Assembly: GCF_001273835.1 (NCBI RefSeq)
Contig: NZ_JHEI01000150.1
Span: 62,001 to 126,000 of the forward strand
DNA length: 64,000 nt
DNA from: Leucobacter celer subsp. astrifaciens
GTDB taxonomy: Bacteria; Actinomycetota; Actinomycetes; Actinomycetales; Microbacteriaceae
Direction of reading: 5' to 3'
Shown here piece by piece: positions 16,480 to 23,676 of the stretch (positions within the stretch are counted from its first letter, which is position 1; each line of letters begins with the position of its first letter). The notes beneath the pieces are model-generated. The model was not told the DNA's origin. It saw nothing but the letters and a program-made list of their open reading frames with translations, and made no database searches. A program made the translations under genes and the position numbers.

Positions 16480-17748
16480 ATGACCGACACCCTTCAGACC
16501 GCCACGCCCCTTGCTGACGCCGGTTTCGCGGCGGTGCAGGATCGGTTCAGCCCGATCTTCGCGAGAATCGCGGAGGGGGCGGTGGTGCGGGATCACGACC
16601 ATACGCTGCCCCACGAGCAGGTGGCGTGGCTGTTGGAGGCGGGCTTCGCGGCGCTGCGCGTTCCGGTGGCGGAGGGGGGATCGGGCCTGAGCTTCCGCGA
16701 GTTCGGCGAGATCCTCACCGAGCTCGCCGCCGTGGACAGCAATATTCCGCAGGTGTTCCGCGGCCACATCGCGTTCGTCGAGCACGTGCTCAGCCACCCG
16801 GATCTGCGTTTTCGGGACCGCTGGGTCGAACGGTTCGTGCGCGGCGAGTTCGTGGGCAACGCCTGGACTGAGATCGGGAGCAAGGTCGGCGAGACCCAGA
16901 CCAGGGTGAGCCGCACCGCGGAGGGGGCGATCCTCGACGGCGCGAAGTACTACACGACGGGGAGCATCTTCGCGCAGTGGCTCGACGTGCTCGCCGTCGA
17001 TGAGCAGGGCGTGTCGGTGTCGGTGCTCGTGCGCCGGGATGCTTCCGGGGTCGAGGTGGTCGACGACTGGGACGGCTTCGGACAGCAGCTCACCGGCAGC
17101 GGCACCGCGACCTTCCGGGCGGCCGAGGTGGATCCCGCGGAGATCGAGCTCTTCGCCGAGCGGTTCTCATACCAGACCGCGCTCTATCAGTGGGTGCTGC
17201 TCTCGGTGCTCGCGGGCATCGGGCGGGCCGTGCTGCGGGACGCGGTCGCGCAGGTGACCGGGCGCACCCGCGTGTACAGCCACGGCAATGCGCCGCGATC
17301 GCGCGACGACGGTCAGATCCAGGCCGTGGTGGGGCAGCTGTCGGCGGTCTCGTTCTCGGGCGACGCGCTGCTGGGCGCCGTCGCCGACGAGCTCGACCGC
17401 GCGGCGGCCCTCGAGCCCGGTCTGCGGCTCGGCGACGAGGATGTGAAGGACGCCGCGGCTCGGCAGCAGCTGCGGGCTGAGCTGGCGTCGGCGCGAGCCC
17501 AGGTGATCCTGAGCGAGCAGGTGCCGAGCGCCGCGACCCGCCTCTTCGACACGCTGGGGGCGTCTGCGACGAGTCGCGCACGCTCGCTCGACCGGCACTG
17601 GCGCAACGCGCGCACGGTCGCTTCCCACAACCCGGTGATCTTCAAGCAGCGCGCCATCGGCGCCTGGGAGCTGAACGGAACCGAGCCCGAGCTGCTCTGG
17701 AGCGTCGGCACGTCGGGCAACGGTTCGGGGCAGGGGAGCGCGAAGTAG
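16480..17748 (+). CDS. acyl-CoA-dehydrogenase-fold flavoprotein, DszC/SfnC-like (monooxygenase candidate 2)
   Basis: A 422-aa paralogue of the preceding gene with the same domain order: AGFAALRVPVAEGGSGLSFREFGEILTELAAVDSNIPQVFRGHIAFVE, EGAILDGAKYYTTGSIFAQWLDVLAVD, VEVVDDWDGFGQQLTGSGTATF, and the end LFDTLGASATSRARSLDRHWRNARTVASHNPVIFKQRAIG. The RHWRNARTVASHNP signature again points to the flavin-monooxygenase branch. Two diverged copies side by side suggest a heteromeric enzyme or two successive oxidations. The 88-bp gap before it holds several GATCCCGATCC-like units. No obvious terminator hairpin follows. Confidence 0.85.
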   Translation: MTDTLQTATPLADAGFAAVQDRFSPIFARIAEGAVVRDHDHTLPHEQVAWLLEAGFAALRVPVAEGGSGLSFREFGEILTELAAVDSNIPQVFRGHIAFVEHVLSHPDLRFRDRWVERFVRGEFVGNAWTEIGSKVGETQTRVSRTAEGAILDGAKYYTTGSIFAQWLDVLAVDEQGVSVSVLVRRDASGVEVVDDWDGFGQQLTGSGTATFRAAEVDPAEIELFAERFSYQTALYQWVLLSVLAGIGRAVLRDAVAQVTGRTRVYSHGNAPRSRDDGQIQAVVGQLSAVSFSGDALLGAVADELDRAAALEPGLRLGDEDVKDAAARQQLRAELASARAQVILSEQVPSAATRLFDTLGASATSRARSLDRHWRNARTVASHNPVIFKQRAIGAWELNGTEPELLWSVGTSGNGSGQGSAK

Positions 17749-18172
17749 GCGCAGCGGCGGCTGTGCCGTGGTGTGTGCCCCTCCCGCCGCTTGAGCGAGC
17801 GGCCCTCCCTCTCCCGTTGGTTGAGCGAGCGAAGCGAGTCGAAACCCAGGGAACCCCGCCCGTGAGCCTGCGCCTCATCACCCGCCCTCCTGCGCAGCCA
17901 TCACGGGAGCGTCGCGTTCTCCGCCGGGATCCGGATCCGCTCACCCCGCGAGCAGGAGCAGACCCGCGAGCGAGTACGCAAGCGACCGAGTGAGCAGGTC
18001 GGCAGAATGGGCCGTGGGATGACCGTACATGCAATCACGATACGGGTCCCGGGGTCGGCGAGTCCCGCGACCCGAGAATCTGGCCGTCTGGACCCCGCCG
18101 GACCCCATCGCCGCCGACGTTCCGGGCATCCTCGCGGCCCGCGACCGGCGCCCATCTTCTACGCTGGAGGAC
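17749..18172. other. 424-bp intergenic region with one GGTTGAG repeat
   Basis: 17819-17846 is a canonical GGTTGAG...GAAACC dispersed repeat, identical in form to that at 7916-7943. I see no supported gene in the rest. A very short minus-strand frame near 17941-18027 encodes a hydrophobic tail but has no length or ribosome site to support it. The last 12 bp contain the good ribosome site (CTGGAGGAC) of the next gene. Confidence 0.6.
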
Positions 18173-19111
18173 ATGGCAACCAGTGACGCCCCGCGGAAGA
18201 TCTCGGATCGGTCGATCGAGCAGTTCGCGGGCCCTGATCTGGTGCGCGAGGGCACTCGCGGCCGCGGACCCATCGGCATGAATGCCACCGTTCACGCGCT
18301 CGGCCCGGTTCTGCTCGTCAGTGCGTTTGGCGAGGCGCAGGAAATCGAACGGCGCCCTCTCGCGCCGGGCATGCCAACGCTGGATTTCATCTTCGTCGAA
18401 ACGGGGACCTTCCGGTACTTGGCGGGCTCAGCCTGGGAGGAGTGCTCCGGGCCGCTCATGATCGCCCCGAGCGGGTTGCCGCAACGCGTGCGCTTCATCA
18501 CCCCGTGGCGCTTCCTGGTCGCACGTATCGCGACAGAAGCACTGCGGCCCTTCCTGCCGGCCCTCCCGGAGCGTGCGCAGGCCATCAACACGCTGCGGTT
18601 GCCGGAGCGGGCGATGGCTGGCTACCTCGCTTCGGTGGGGAACGACTCTTCGGCGGCGCCGGGGGAGAGCCTTACCGCGTCGCGCCTCATCGTCGAGATG
18701 GCCGGAGCGGTGCTGCGCGACCGGTTCGGCGACGGATCTCCCCAGGGGCATCCGGGTGTCGAGATCTGGGGCCACGCGCAGGCCGTCATTGCTGAGGAAT
18801 GCGCGAACCCCGACTTCGATCCGCGTGCACTGGCACAGCGGGTCGGGTGCTCGCTGCGCCGGTTGCAGGCCGAGTTCACAGATCGCGGCACAACGGTCGC
18901 CGCAGAGATTCGGCGCGAGCGGGCGCGGATCGCATACGCGCTGCTGCGGGATCCCGCGCAGGCCGGAGCTCGAATGGCCCTCATCGCGGAGCGATCGGGA
19001 TTCGGCGCGACGTCGACCATGCACCGGGTGATCGCGGAGTGCTACGGCGTCACACCGACGCAGCTGCGTGGGATCGCGGAACGCTCCGCTGACCCTTCCG
19101 TCGTGGAGTGA
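18173..19111 (+). CDS. AraC-family transcriptional regulator
   Basis: A 312-aa DNA-binding protein. ATG 18173 is preceded by GGAGG. The N-terminal 170 residues look like an AraC-binding-like sensor domain (LDFIFVETGTFRYLAGSAWEECSGPLMIAPSGLPQRVRF). Residues 205-305 hold the two helix-turn-helix units: FDPRALAQRVGCSLRRLQAEFTDRGTT, then ARMALIAERSGFGATSTMHRVIAECYGVTPTQLRG. The target is unknown. The monooxygenase cluster upstream on the same strand is one candidate, but 424 bp separate them. Confidence 0.85.
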   Translation: MATSDAPRKISDRSIEQFAGPDLVREGTRGRGPIGMNATVHALGPVLLVSAFGEAQEIERRPLAPGMPTLDFIFVETGTFRYLAGSAWEECSGPLMIAPSGLPQRVRFITPWRFLVARIATEALRPFLPALPERAQAINTLRLPERAMAGYLASVGNDSSAAPGESLTASRLIVEMAGAVLRDRFGDGSPQGHPGVEIWGHAQAVIAEECANPDFDPRALAQRVGCSLRRLQAEFTDRGTTVAAEIRRERARIAYALLRDPAQAGARMALIAERSGFGATSTMHRVIAECYGVTPTQLRGIAERSADPSVVE

Positions 19112-19235
19112 CCGCCCGGGGCATCAGCTCGACATCTGCACGCTTCGCGCTCACAACGCGCAGAGCCGTTCCATTCCGCGCAGATTTGTGCTCTCGGAAC
19201 AACATTGGCTGCCGTCTAAAACTATGTTTTGCGAT

Positions 19236-20897
19236 ATGAAGATTCCTCTCCGACGATCTCTGCCCACAGCCGAGCAGGACCACCGCACCAGCCGAGCCCC
19301 GCTGACGCATCGGCTCGGACTCATGCTCGCGGCGGCCCTGGTCGCCGCCGGGGTCGGATTCGCCCCCGCGACCGCCGCCTTCGCGGCACCCCACGTCGAT
19401 ACGCCTGCTGCGCACGTCACAGCCGTCGACGCCGCAGAAGAAACCCAAGCCGCCGCCGCGGCCCCGATCCCGACCACGACCACCCTGGGTGAGTTCTCGA
19501 CGCCGACCGTTTACGGGCGGTCTCTGGTCGTCACGGGCACGGTGACGCTCGACGGCCCGGCTCTACTGATGGGCGCTCCGATCTATCTCGAGGTCGATGG
19601 CGAGGTCGTAGGTGAGGGCTTCCTCATCTACATCGGCAGTGGTGCGTACTGGGCGCTGATCCCGGCGCAGCATCTCGTGTCCGCGGGTACTCACGAGGTC
19701 GTCGTGAAGTTCCCTGGGTACTCGCCCGGGTTCCCGTTCGACGATGCGGCTCCGTCTGAGAGCGCCCCCTTCGCCGTGACGATCGCGCAGGCCGCCACCA
19801 CGACCACGATCACGAGCGCACCCGCCTCGGCCGTCGCGTTCACCCCCGTGGACGTGGCTGGCCAAGTGACCGCGGACCCTGCCGGGGTGAGCGGATCCGC
19901 GGCCCTGCTCGCCGACGGTGACTCCATCGCGACGGCGGATCTCTCAGCAGACGGCTCGGTGCTCTTCGAAGACGCGGTCGTTCCGTTCGGCACCGCCGAG
20001 CTCGCCGTGGCCTACCTCGGTGACGCGGCGGGCAACTACGCTACGTCGCAGTCCACAGCCTCGCCCATTGTGATCGCCGAGGCCGAGACCTCGACGGATC
20101 TCGCGCTGTCTGACTCACACGTTCGCGCGGGCGACCCCGTCACTTTCACCGCGACTGTGCGCAACATCAGCGCGGCGAACCTGGCGGATCCGCGCAGCGG
20201 CATCGAGTTCCTGGTCGACGGCGAGGTCGTCTTCGCGGAGGTCAATGCAGACGAGCCCGACGCCGCGCCGGGCGATGGCGAGACGACCTTCGAGGTCACC
20301 CTTTCAGACACACTCCTCGGCGAGCACCAGGTCACAGCGCGATTCCTTCCGTCGCCCGGGTTCGGCGCTTCCGAAAGCGATCCGGTCGAGCTGCAGGTCG
20401 ACGGGATCGACACAGTGATGGCACCGAAACTCTCGCAGCTGAGTGGCACGATCGAGCACCCTGTGGTCGTCGAGGTGGAGGTCACAGCCCTGACCGCCGC
20501 CCCGGCGGTCAACGGAACCGTGCAGGCGTTCCTCGGCGAGGAGCCGCTCGGTGAGTCCTTCCCGGTCGAGAACGGCATCGGCAGCGGTCCGATCAGCGGG
20601 CTCGAGATCGGCACCCACCAGGTCGATCTCCGCTTCGTGCCCGGCACCTACGGGCTCGTCGGCAGCAGCGCCGCAATCGTCGTGACCGTCGACGCAAGCC
20701 CGGCCCCGGAGCCCAGGCCGGTCCCGAAGCCCGACCCGACGCCGAAGGTCGACCCGACGCCGAGTGCCGGCGGGGAGACAGCGGGGCTCTCCGCGACCGG
20801 TGGTGCGGAGGCTCCGGGCCTGATGCTCGCGGCGCTCACGCTGGTGCTGGGCGCCGGATCGCTGATGCTGATCGCGCGCCGACACCGCAACGCCTAA
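19236..20897 (+). CDS. secreted Ig-like repeat surface protein with sortase-type anchor
   Basis: A 553-aa exported protein. A basic N-terminus, hydrophobic core LGLMLAAALVAAGVGFA and AFAAP cleavage region make a signal peptide of about 50 residues. The body consists of roughly four Ig-like (Ig_5/BIg-type) beta domains of about 100 residues, each with TTTT- or STDL-type starts and GTHEV/LGEHQV/IGTHQVDLRF strands. A Pro/Lys/Asp linker (PRPVPKPDPTPKVDPTPS) then leads to the anchor: LSATGG, a hydrophobic helix, and RRHRN. LSATGG resembles the LAXTG motif of class E actinobacterial sortases. It would be wall-anchored; the role (adhesion, envelope spacing) is unknown. I chose ATG 19236; ATG 19224 in the same frame is an alternative, and neither has a strong ribosome site. 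Confidence 0.78.
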   Translation: MKIPLRRSLPTAEQDHRTSRAPLTHRLGLMLAAALVAAGVGFAPATAAFAAPHVDTPAAHVTAVDAAEETQAAAAAPIPTTTTLGEFSTPTVYGRSLVVTGTVTLDGPALLMGAPIYLEVDGEVVGEGFLIYIGSGAYWALIPAQHLVSAGTHEVVVKFPGYSPGFPFDDAAPSESAPFAVTIAQAATTTTITSAPASAVAFTPVDVAGQVTADPAGVSGSAALLADGDSIATADLSADGSVLFEDAVVPFGTAELAVAYLGDAAGNYATSQSTASPIVIAEAETSTDLALSDSHVRAGDPVTFTATVRNISAANLADPRSGIEFLVDGEVVFAEVNADEPDAAPGDGETTFEVTLSDTLLGEHQVTARFLPSPGFGASESDPVELQVDGIDTVMAPKLSQLSGTIEHPVVVEVEVTALTAAPAVNGTVQAFLGEEPLGESFPVENGIGSGPISGLEIGTHQVDLRFVPGTYGLVGSSAAIVVTVDASPAPEPRPVPKPDPTPKVDPTPSAGGETAGLSATGGAEAPGLMLAALTLVLGAGSLMLIARRHRNA

Positions 20898-20906
20898 TCC
20901 GCCGAA

Positions 20907-21200
20907 TCACACCCTGAAGTGCGCGGTCCGCCTCTCCCGGGCGGGCCGCGCATCGTTGTGCCAGGCGCACCAGTGCGTCAGGCACGGCCCCAGCCGCACG
21001 AGCGCCACCAGGAGCGCCAGCTTCACGAGCGAATTGCGTGTCACCCCGCTTAACACCACCGCGCTCCGGCCTGCCGTGTCGAGCGCTGCCCAGTGGCCTG
21101 AGAGCTGGCTCATCGCCACGAGCAGCGCGCCGGTGAGCAGCAGCTCCTGACCGCCGATCGGCCGGGTGATGAGCCACACGATCTCCAGCACCGCGAGCAA
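20907..21200 (-). CDS. possible small membrane protein or gene fragment
   Basis: An open frame of 97 codons beginning TTG directly after an in-frame stop. It encodes two hydrophobic stretches (MLAVLEIVWLITRPI, ELLLTGALLVAMSQL) and a third weaker one (LVKLALLVALVRLGPCL). Codon positions look coding-like, but the start is poor and no ribosome site is visible. It sits in a decayed stretch next to the AbiEi relic and the element boundary, so a truncated gene is as likely as a functional one. Confidence 0.3.
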   Translation of the reverse strand: MLAVLEIVWLITRPIGGQELLLTGALLVAMSQLSGHWAALDTAGRSAVVLSGVTRNSLVKLALLVALVRLGPCLTHWCAWHNDARPARERRTAHFRV

Positions 21201-21234
21201 AGTTCACCGCGAGCACGGTCGCCAGGAACTGACC

Positions 21235-21405
21235 GCCGCAGGCAGCGATGCGCACGTCTTCGACACCCCGGTTCTTCAGCCCATGCAGCGACAGCGCTGT
21301 CAGTGGGCACAGCACAGCATCGGGCCTCTTGGCGGCGATGGCGATCCGCCCCGCTGTGGTGGCTACTACTGGAGGAGGAGACCACCGCCAGTCGTTCGGC
21401 TCTGG
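21235..21405 (-). pseudogene. degraded AbiEi-like antitoxin gene fragment
   Basis: The minus strand encodes IAIAAKRPDAVLCPLTALSLHGL, nearly identical to IAIAAKRPDATLCLLTALSLHEL of the intact AbiEi-like gene at 40688-41272. Similarity is also clear in DNA around 21282-21373 versus 41041-41130. Only this internal piece survives; the rest of the frame is unrelated. A second block upstream of it (21430-21461) resembles 41424-41459. The relic lies just outside the left att repeat. Confidence 0.7.
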
Positions 21406-21457
21406 ACAAGAACCTCGCACCGCCCAGATAGGTGCAACGGACTGTATTCATGAGTAA

Positions 21458-21482
21458 TCAGTTGTTCTTGGTTCGAGTCCAG
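21458..21482 (+). repeat. left attachment-site repeat (attL)
   Basis: The 25-bp core starts TCAGTTGTTC and ends GTTCGAGTCCAG, and recurs exactly at 41839-41863. GGTTCGAGTCC is a canonical tRNA T-loop. At this end the following GGCACCCCAG extends the T stem (CTTGG/CCAGG) into what looks like an acceptor 3' strand. No tRNA 5' part precedes it. Confidence 0.75.
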
Positions 21483-21496
21483 GCACCCCAGCGCAA

Positions 21497-21529
21497 AACT
21501 CCTCAGATTCCGCGGGAATCGGAGGAGTT
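21497..21529. terminator. hairpin after the tRNA-like 3' end
   Basis: Arms AACTCCTCAGATTCC (21497-21511) and GGAATCGGAGGAGTT (21515-21529) pair at 14 of 15 positions with a 3-nt loop. Its place right after a tRNA-like 3' end is where a tRNA terminator would stand, supporting the idea that the element carries the 3' end and terminator of its usual target tRNA gene. Confidence 0.55.
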
Positions 21530-21684
21530 TCATGGTTCCTGGTCACTCGAAAATCAGCCGCGGGGTCCTAAACGGGGTCCAAAACCCCTTTCGGAGGGTG
21601 CTCGCCGAGGCGCGGCACGGGTTGTTCCGTATCGCCCGCGCACTGGCCGCAACGGCTGTGGTGTGGCGTGCGCACCTACTGGGT

Positions 21685-21876
21685 ATGGATGCCCGAGACG
21701 AGCCCCTGATTATGACCGGCCAGCAGGTCGCTGAGCTGCTACAGGTCTCGCCGCGCACGATCGAGGAATGGCGGCAGACGAACAGCGGCCCACCCTTCCG
21801 TCGTGTCGGACGCCACGTGCGCTATCTGCACTCCGAGGTGCTCGCCTGGTTCCAGGAGTTGGTGCGCCATGGCTAG
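21685..21876 (+). CDS. excisionase-family helix-turn-helix protein
   Basis: A 63-aa MerR/excisionase-type protein: MTGQQVAELLQVSPRTIEEWRQTNSGPPFRRVGRHVRYLHSEVLAWFQEL. That is a winged HTH_17 with recognition helix SPRTIEEW and the wing RVGRHVRY. It would bind near the attachment site and steer the integrase toward excision. ATG 21685 was taken; ATG 21712 (starting MTGQQ) is equally possible, and longer frames upstream cover the att hairpin. The stop overlaps the integrase start by 8 nt. Confidence 0.8.
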   Translation: MDARDEPLIMTGQQVAELLQVSPRTIEEWRQTNSGPPFRRVGRHVRYLHSEVLAWFQELVRHG

Positions 21877-23113
21877 GCCGAGACTGGAACCAGGCGAGAT
21901 CGGTGCGATCCAGATTCGCACCCTCGCATCTGGCCGTGTGCAGGCAACCGCGAAGATGCGCGACGAGGTCGGCGAACTGCGCCGACTGAAAGCCACCGGT
22001 GACACCGAGGATGAGGCGCGGACAGGTCTTGCGAAGCAGGCCGAAGACATCCGCTACCGCACCGTCGGCCCCGTGCTCGCCCTGGACGCCACGATCGCCC
22101 AGGCCTGCGAGGTGTTCGTCTACGAGAAGGAGCAGTCTCAGACCGTTGAGGACACCACGATGGAGTCCTACCGCTCGACGATCAAGCATGTCGTGAACCC
22201 CGCCTGCGGCAACCTGCCGCTGAAGGATCTCAGCGTGCTGCGCTGCAACCGCATCCTCCAGTCGATCCGCGAGCAGAAGTCACTCTCCGCTGCGAGGCGT
22301 GCCAGGAGCGTGCTCTCGCAGGTGTGCCAGACCGGGATCGAGCACGAGGTGCTCACCGCGAATCCGATCCGCGACGCGAGACGGCTGCCACTGCCGGAGA
22401 AGAAGGAATCGGTGCTGAATCCCGCGCAGGTGATGGTGGTGCAGAATCTCATCCACGACTGGCGTAAAGACGGCGACGGTTACGGGCCGCGCCCGAACGT
22501 GGCGGTGCTGGAGCATGTGATGTGGATCATGATCGGCACCAGCGCCCGCATCGGCGAAGTGCTCGGCCTGCGCCGCTGCGATGTGGACGTGACCTCACGC
22601 CCCGCGACGGTGCTCATCGCCGGCACCATCAAGCAGAGCAAAGCGAATGGGCTGTATCGGAAGAACACCCCGAAACGCTCACGGCAGAAGCGCCGGGTAG
22701 CGCTGCCGAGCTTCTCCGCCGCGGCGATCCGCCGCCAGCTTGCGACAGCGGATCGCGACCCGGAGGCGTTCCTGTTCTCGACCAAGACGGGCCGACCGTT
22801 CAGCGTCAGCAACTACGAGCGGCTGCTGCGCACTTTCGTGGACGACAACGCGGACGCCCTGCAGCGGGCGGGCATCGATCCGACCGAGTTCTCGACGCAC
22901 ATCTTCCGTCGCACCACCGCGACGATCATCGACGCCGCGGCAGGCATTACCCTCGCCTCTCGCCTGCTCGGCCACGCGAACGAGCAGGTCACCCGCAGCA
23001 ACTACGTCGTCACCGCCGAGATGGTCGACCCGGTCACCGCCGACATCATGGACGACGCCTTCACGGCGATGCTCGGTACCGCGGGCAGCAGTCTCGAAAG
23101 CGATCTGCTGTGA
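21869..23113 (+). CDS. tyrosine site-specific integrase
   Basis: A 414-aa phage-type integrase. An N-terminal arm-binding region (MARPRLEPGEIGAIQI, with Arg and Lys) precedes a SAM-like core-binding domain (residues about 75-175) and a C-terminal catalytic domain. The active-site residues are visible: Arg 227 in SARIGEVLGL, His 344 and Arg 347 in HIFRR, His 369 in LLGHAN, and nucleophile Tyr 379 in SNYV. ATG 21869 is preceded by AGGAG and overlaps the excisionase stop. All catalytic residues are present, so it is probably active on the 25-bp core. Confidence 0.92.
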   Translation: MARPRLEPGEIGAIQIRTLASGRVQATAKMRDEVGELRRLKATGDTEDEARTGLAKQAEDIRYRTVGPVLALDATIAQACEVFVYEKEQSQTVEDTTMESYRSTIKHVVNPACGNLPLKDLSVLRCNRILQSIREQKSLSAARRARSVLSQVCQTGIEHEVLTANPIRDARRLPLPEKKESVLNPAQVMVVQNLIHDWRKDGDGYGPRPNVAVLEHVMWIMIGTSARIGEVLGLRRCDVDVTSRPATVLIAGTIKQSKANGLYRKNTPKRSRQKRRVALPSFSAAAIRRQLATADRDPEAFLFSTKTGRPFSVSNYERLLRTFVDDNADALQRAGIDPTEFSTHIFRRTTATIIDAAAGITLASRLLGHANEQVTRSNYVVTAEMVDPVTADIMDDAFTAMLGTAGSSLESDLL

Positions 23114-23676
23114 AGTCTGGGAGTGGGCCCGGATGCGCTGGCCAATCGCTTGCCGTACCTGTCAGAGTGAGCTACGGTATTTGCACCGCGGTCACGTCCG
23201 CGCGGGATAGTGATCAGTTTTCCTGCTCGCCGCAACGTCGAAAACCACGGTGGTGTCGATTCGGCACCACCGCACAAGGCCCCGGCGTGGGTGTGCCGAA
23301 TCGGCACCCCCACGGCTCCGGCAAGTTGCCGCTACCGCGGTTCCTGCGCTGGAAGTATCCGCTGCTGGACTCCCAATAGTTGGGAGGCCGCGGAACTCCT
23401 GACGGTGGTGGAAATTTTCCCGGACCGTGAAGCTCCTCTCTTGGAGCTGACCCTCTGCTTCGTCTCATCCTGACCAACGCTCAGCGTCGTCAACCGCAGA
23501 AGCTGCTTCGATGCCCAGAGCGATCCTCATCACGCTCTGCGACTCCGCGAATCTCACGCCTGTGAAACGCCGCCCCTCGATTCCCCTTGCTGCCCGACAA
23601 CTGATTTATGGACGTATGCCACCGATGGTGGGGCGTGCGCACCTCTCTCATGAGACGACTCGTGAGGAGGCTCGAG
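23114..23676. other. 563-bp non-coding region rich in dyads, candidate origin of transfer
   Basis: Lies between integrase and relaxase. It holds an exact dyad GTGCCGAATCGGCAC (23293-23307) with an inverted near-copy GTGTCGATTCGGCAC (23253-23267), then hairpins CTCCCAA-TAG-TTGGGAG (23370-23386) and AGCTCC-TCTCTT-GGAGCT (23431-23448), with an AT-rich AAATTTTCC before the last. Clustered inverted repeats directly upstream of a relaxase gene are typical of oriT. The nic site is not identifiable by eye. The stretch also contains the ribosome site of the relaxase (GAGGAGG). Confidence 0.5.

Noticed and set aside
17941..18027. Short minus-strand frame encoding a hydrophobic peptide (ending LAYSLAGLLLLAG)
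   Set aside because: Only about 29 codons, no ribosome site, and no neighbour to support it; probably a chance frame in GC-rich DNA.
21400..21495. Possible complete tRNA gene around the left att repeat
   Set aside because: The T arm and acceptor 3' strand are plausible, but the upstream 70 bases give no matching acceptor 5' strand, no D arm, and no anticodon stem with a 7-base loop.
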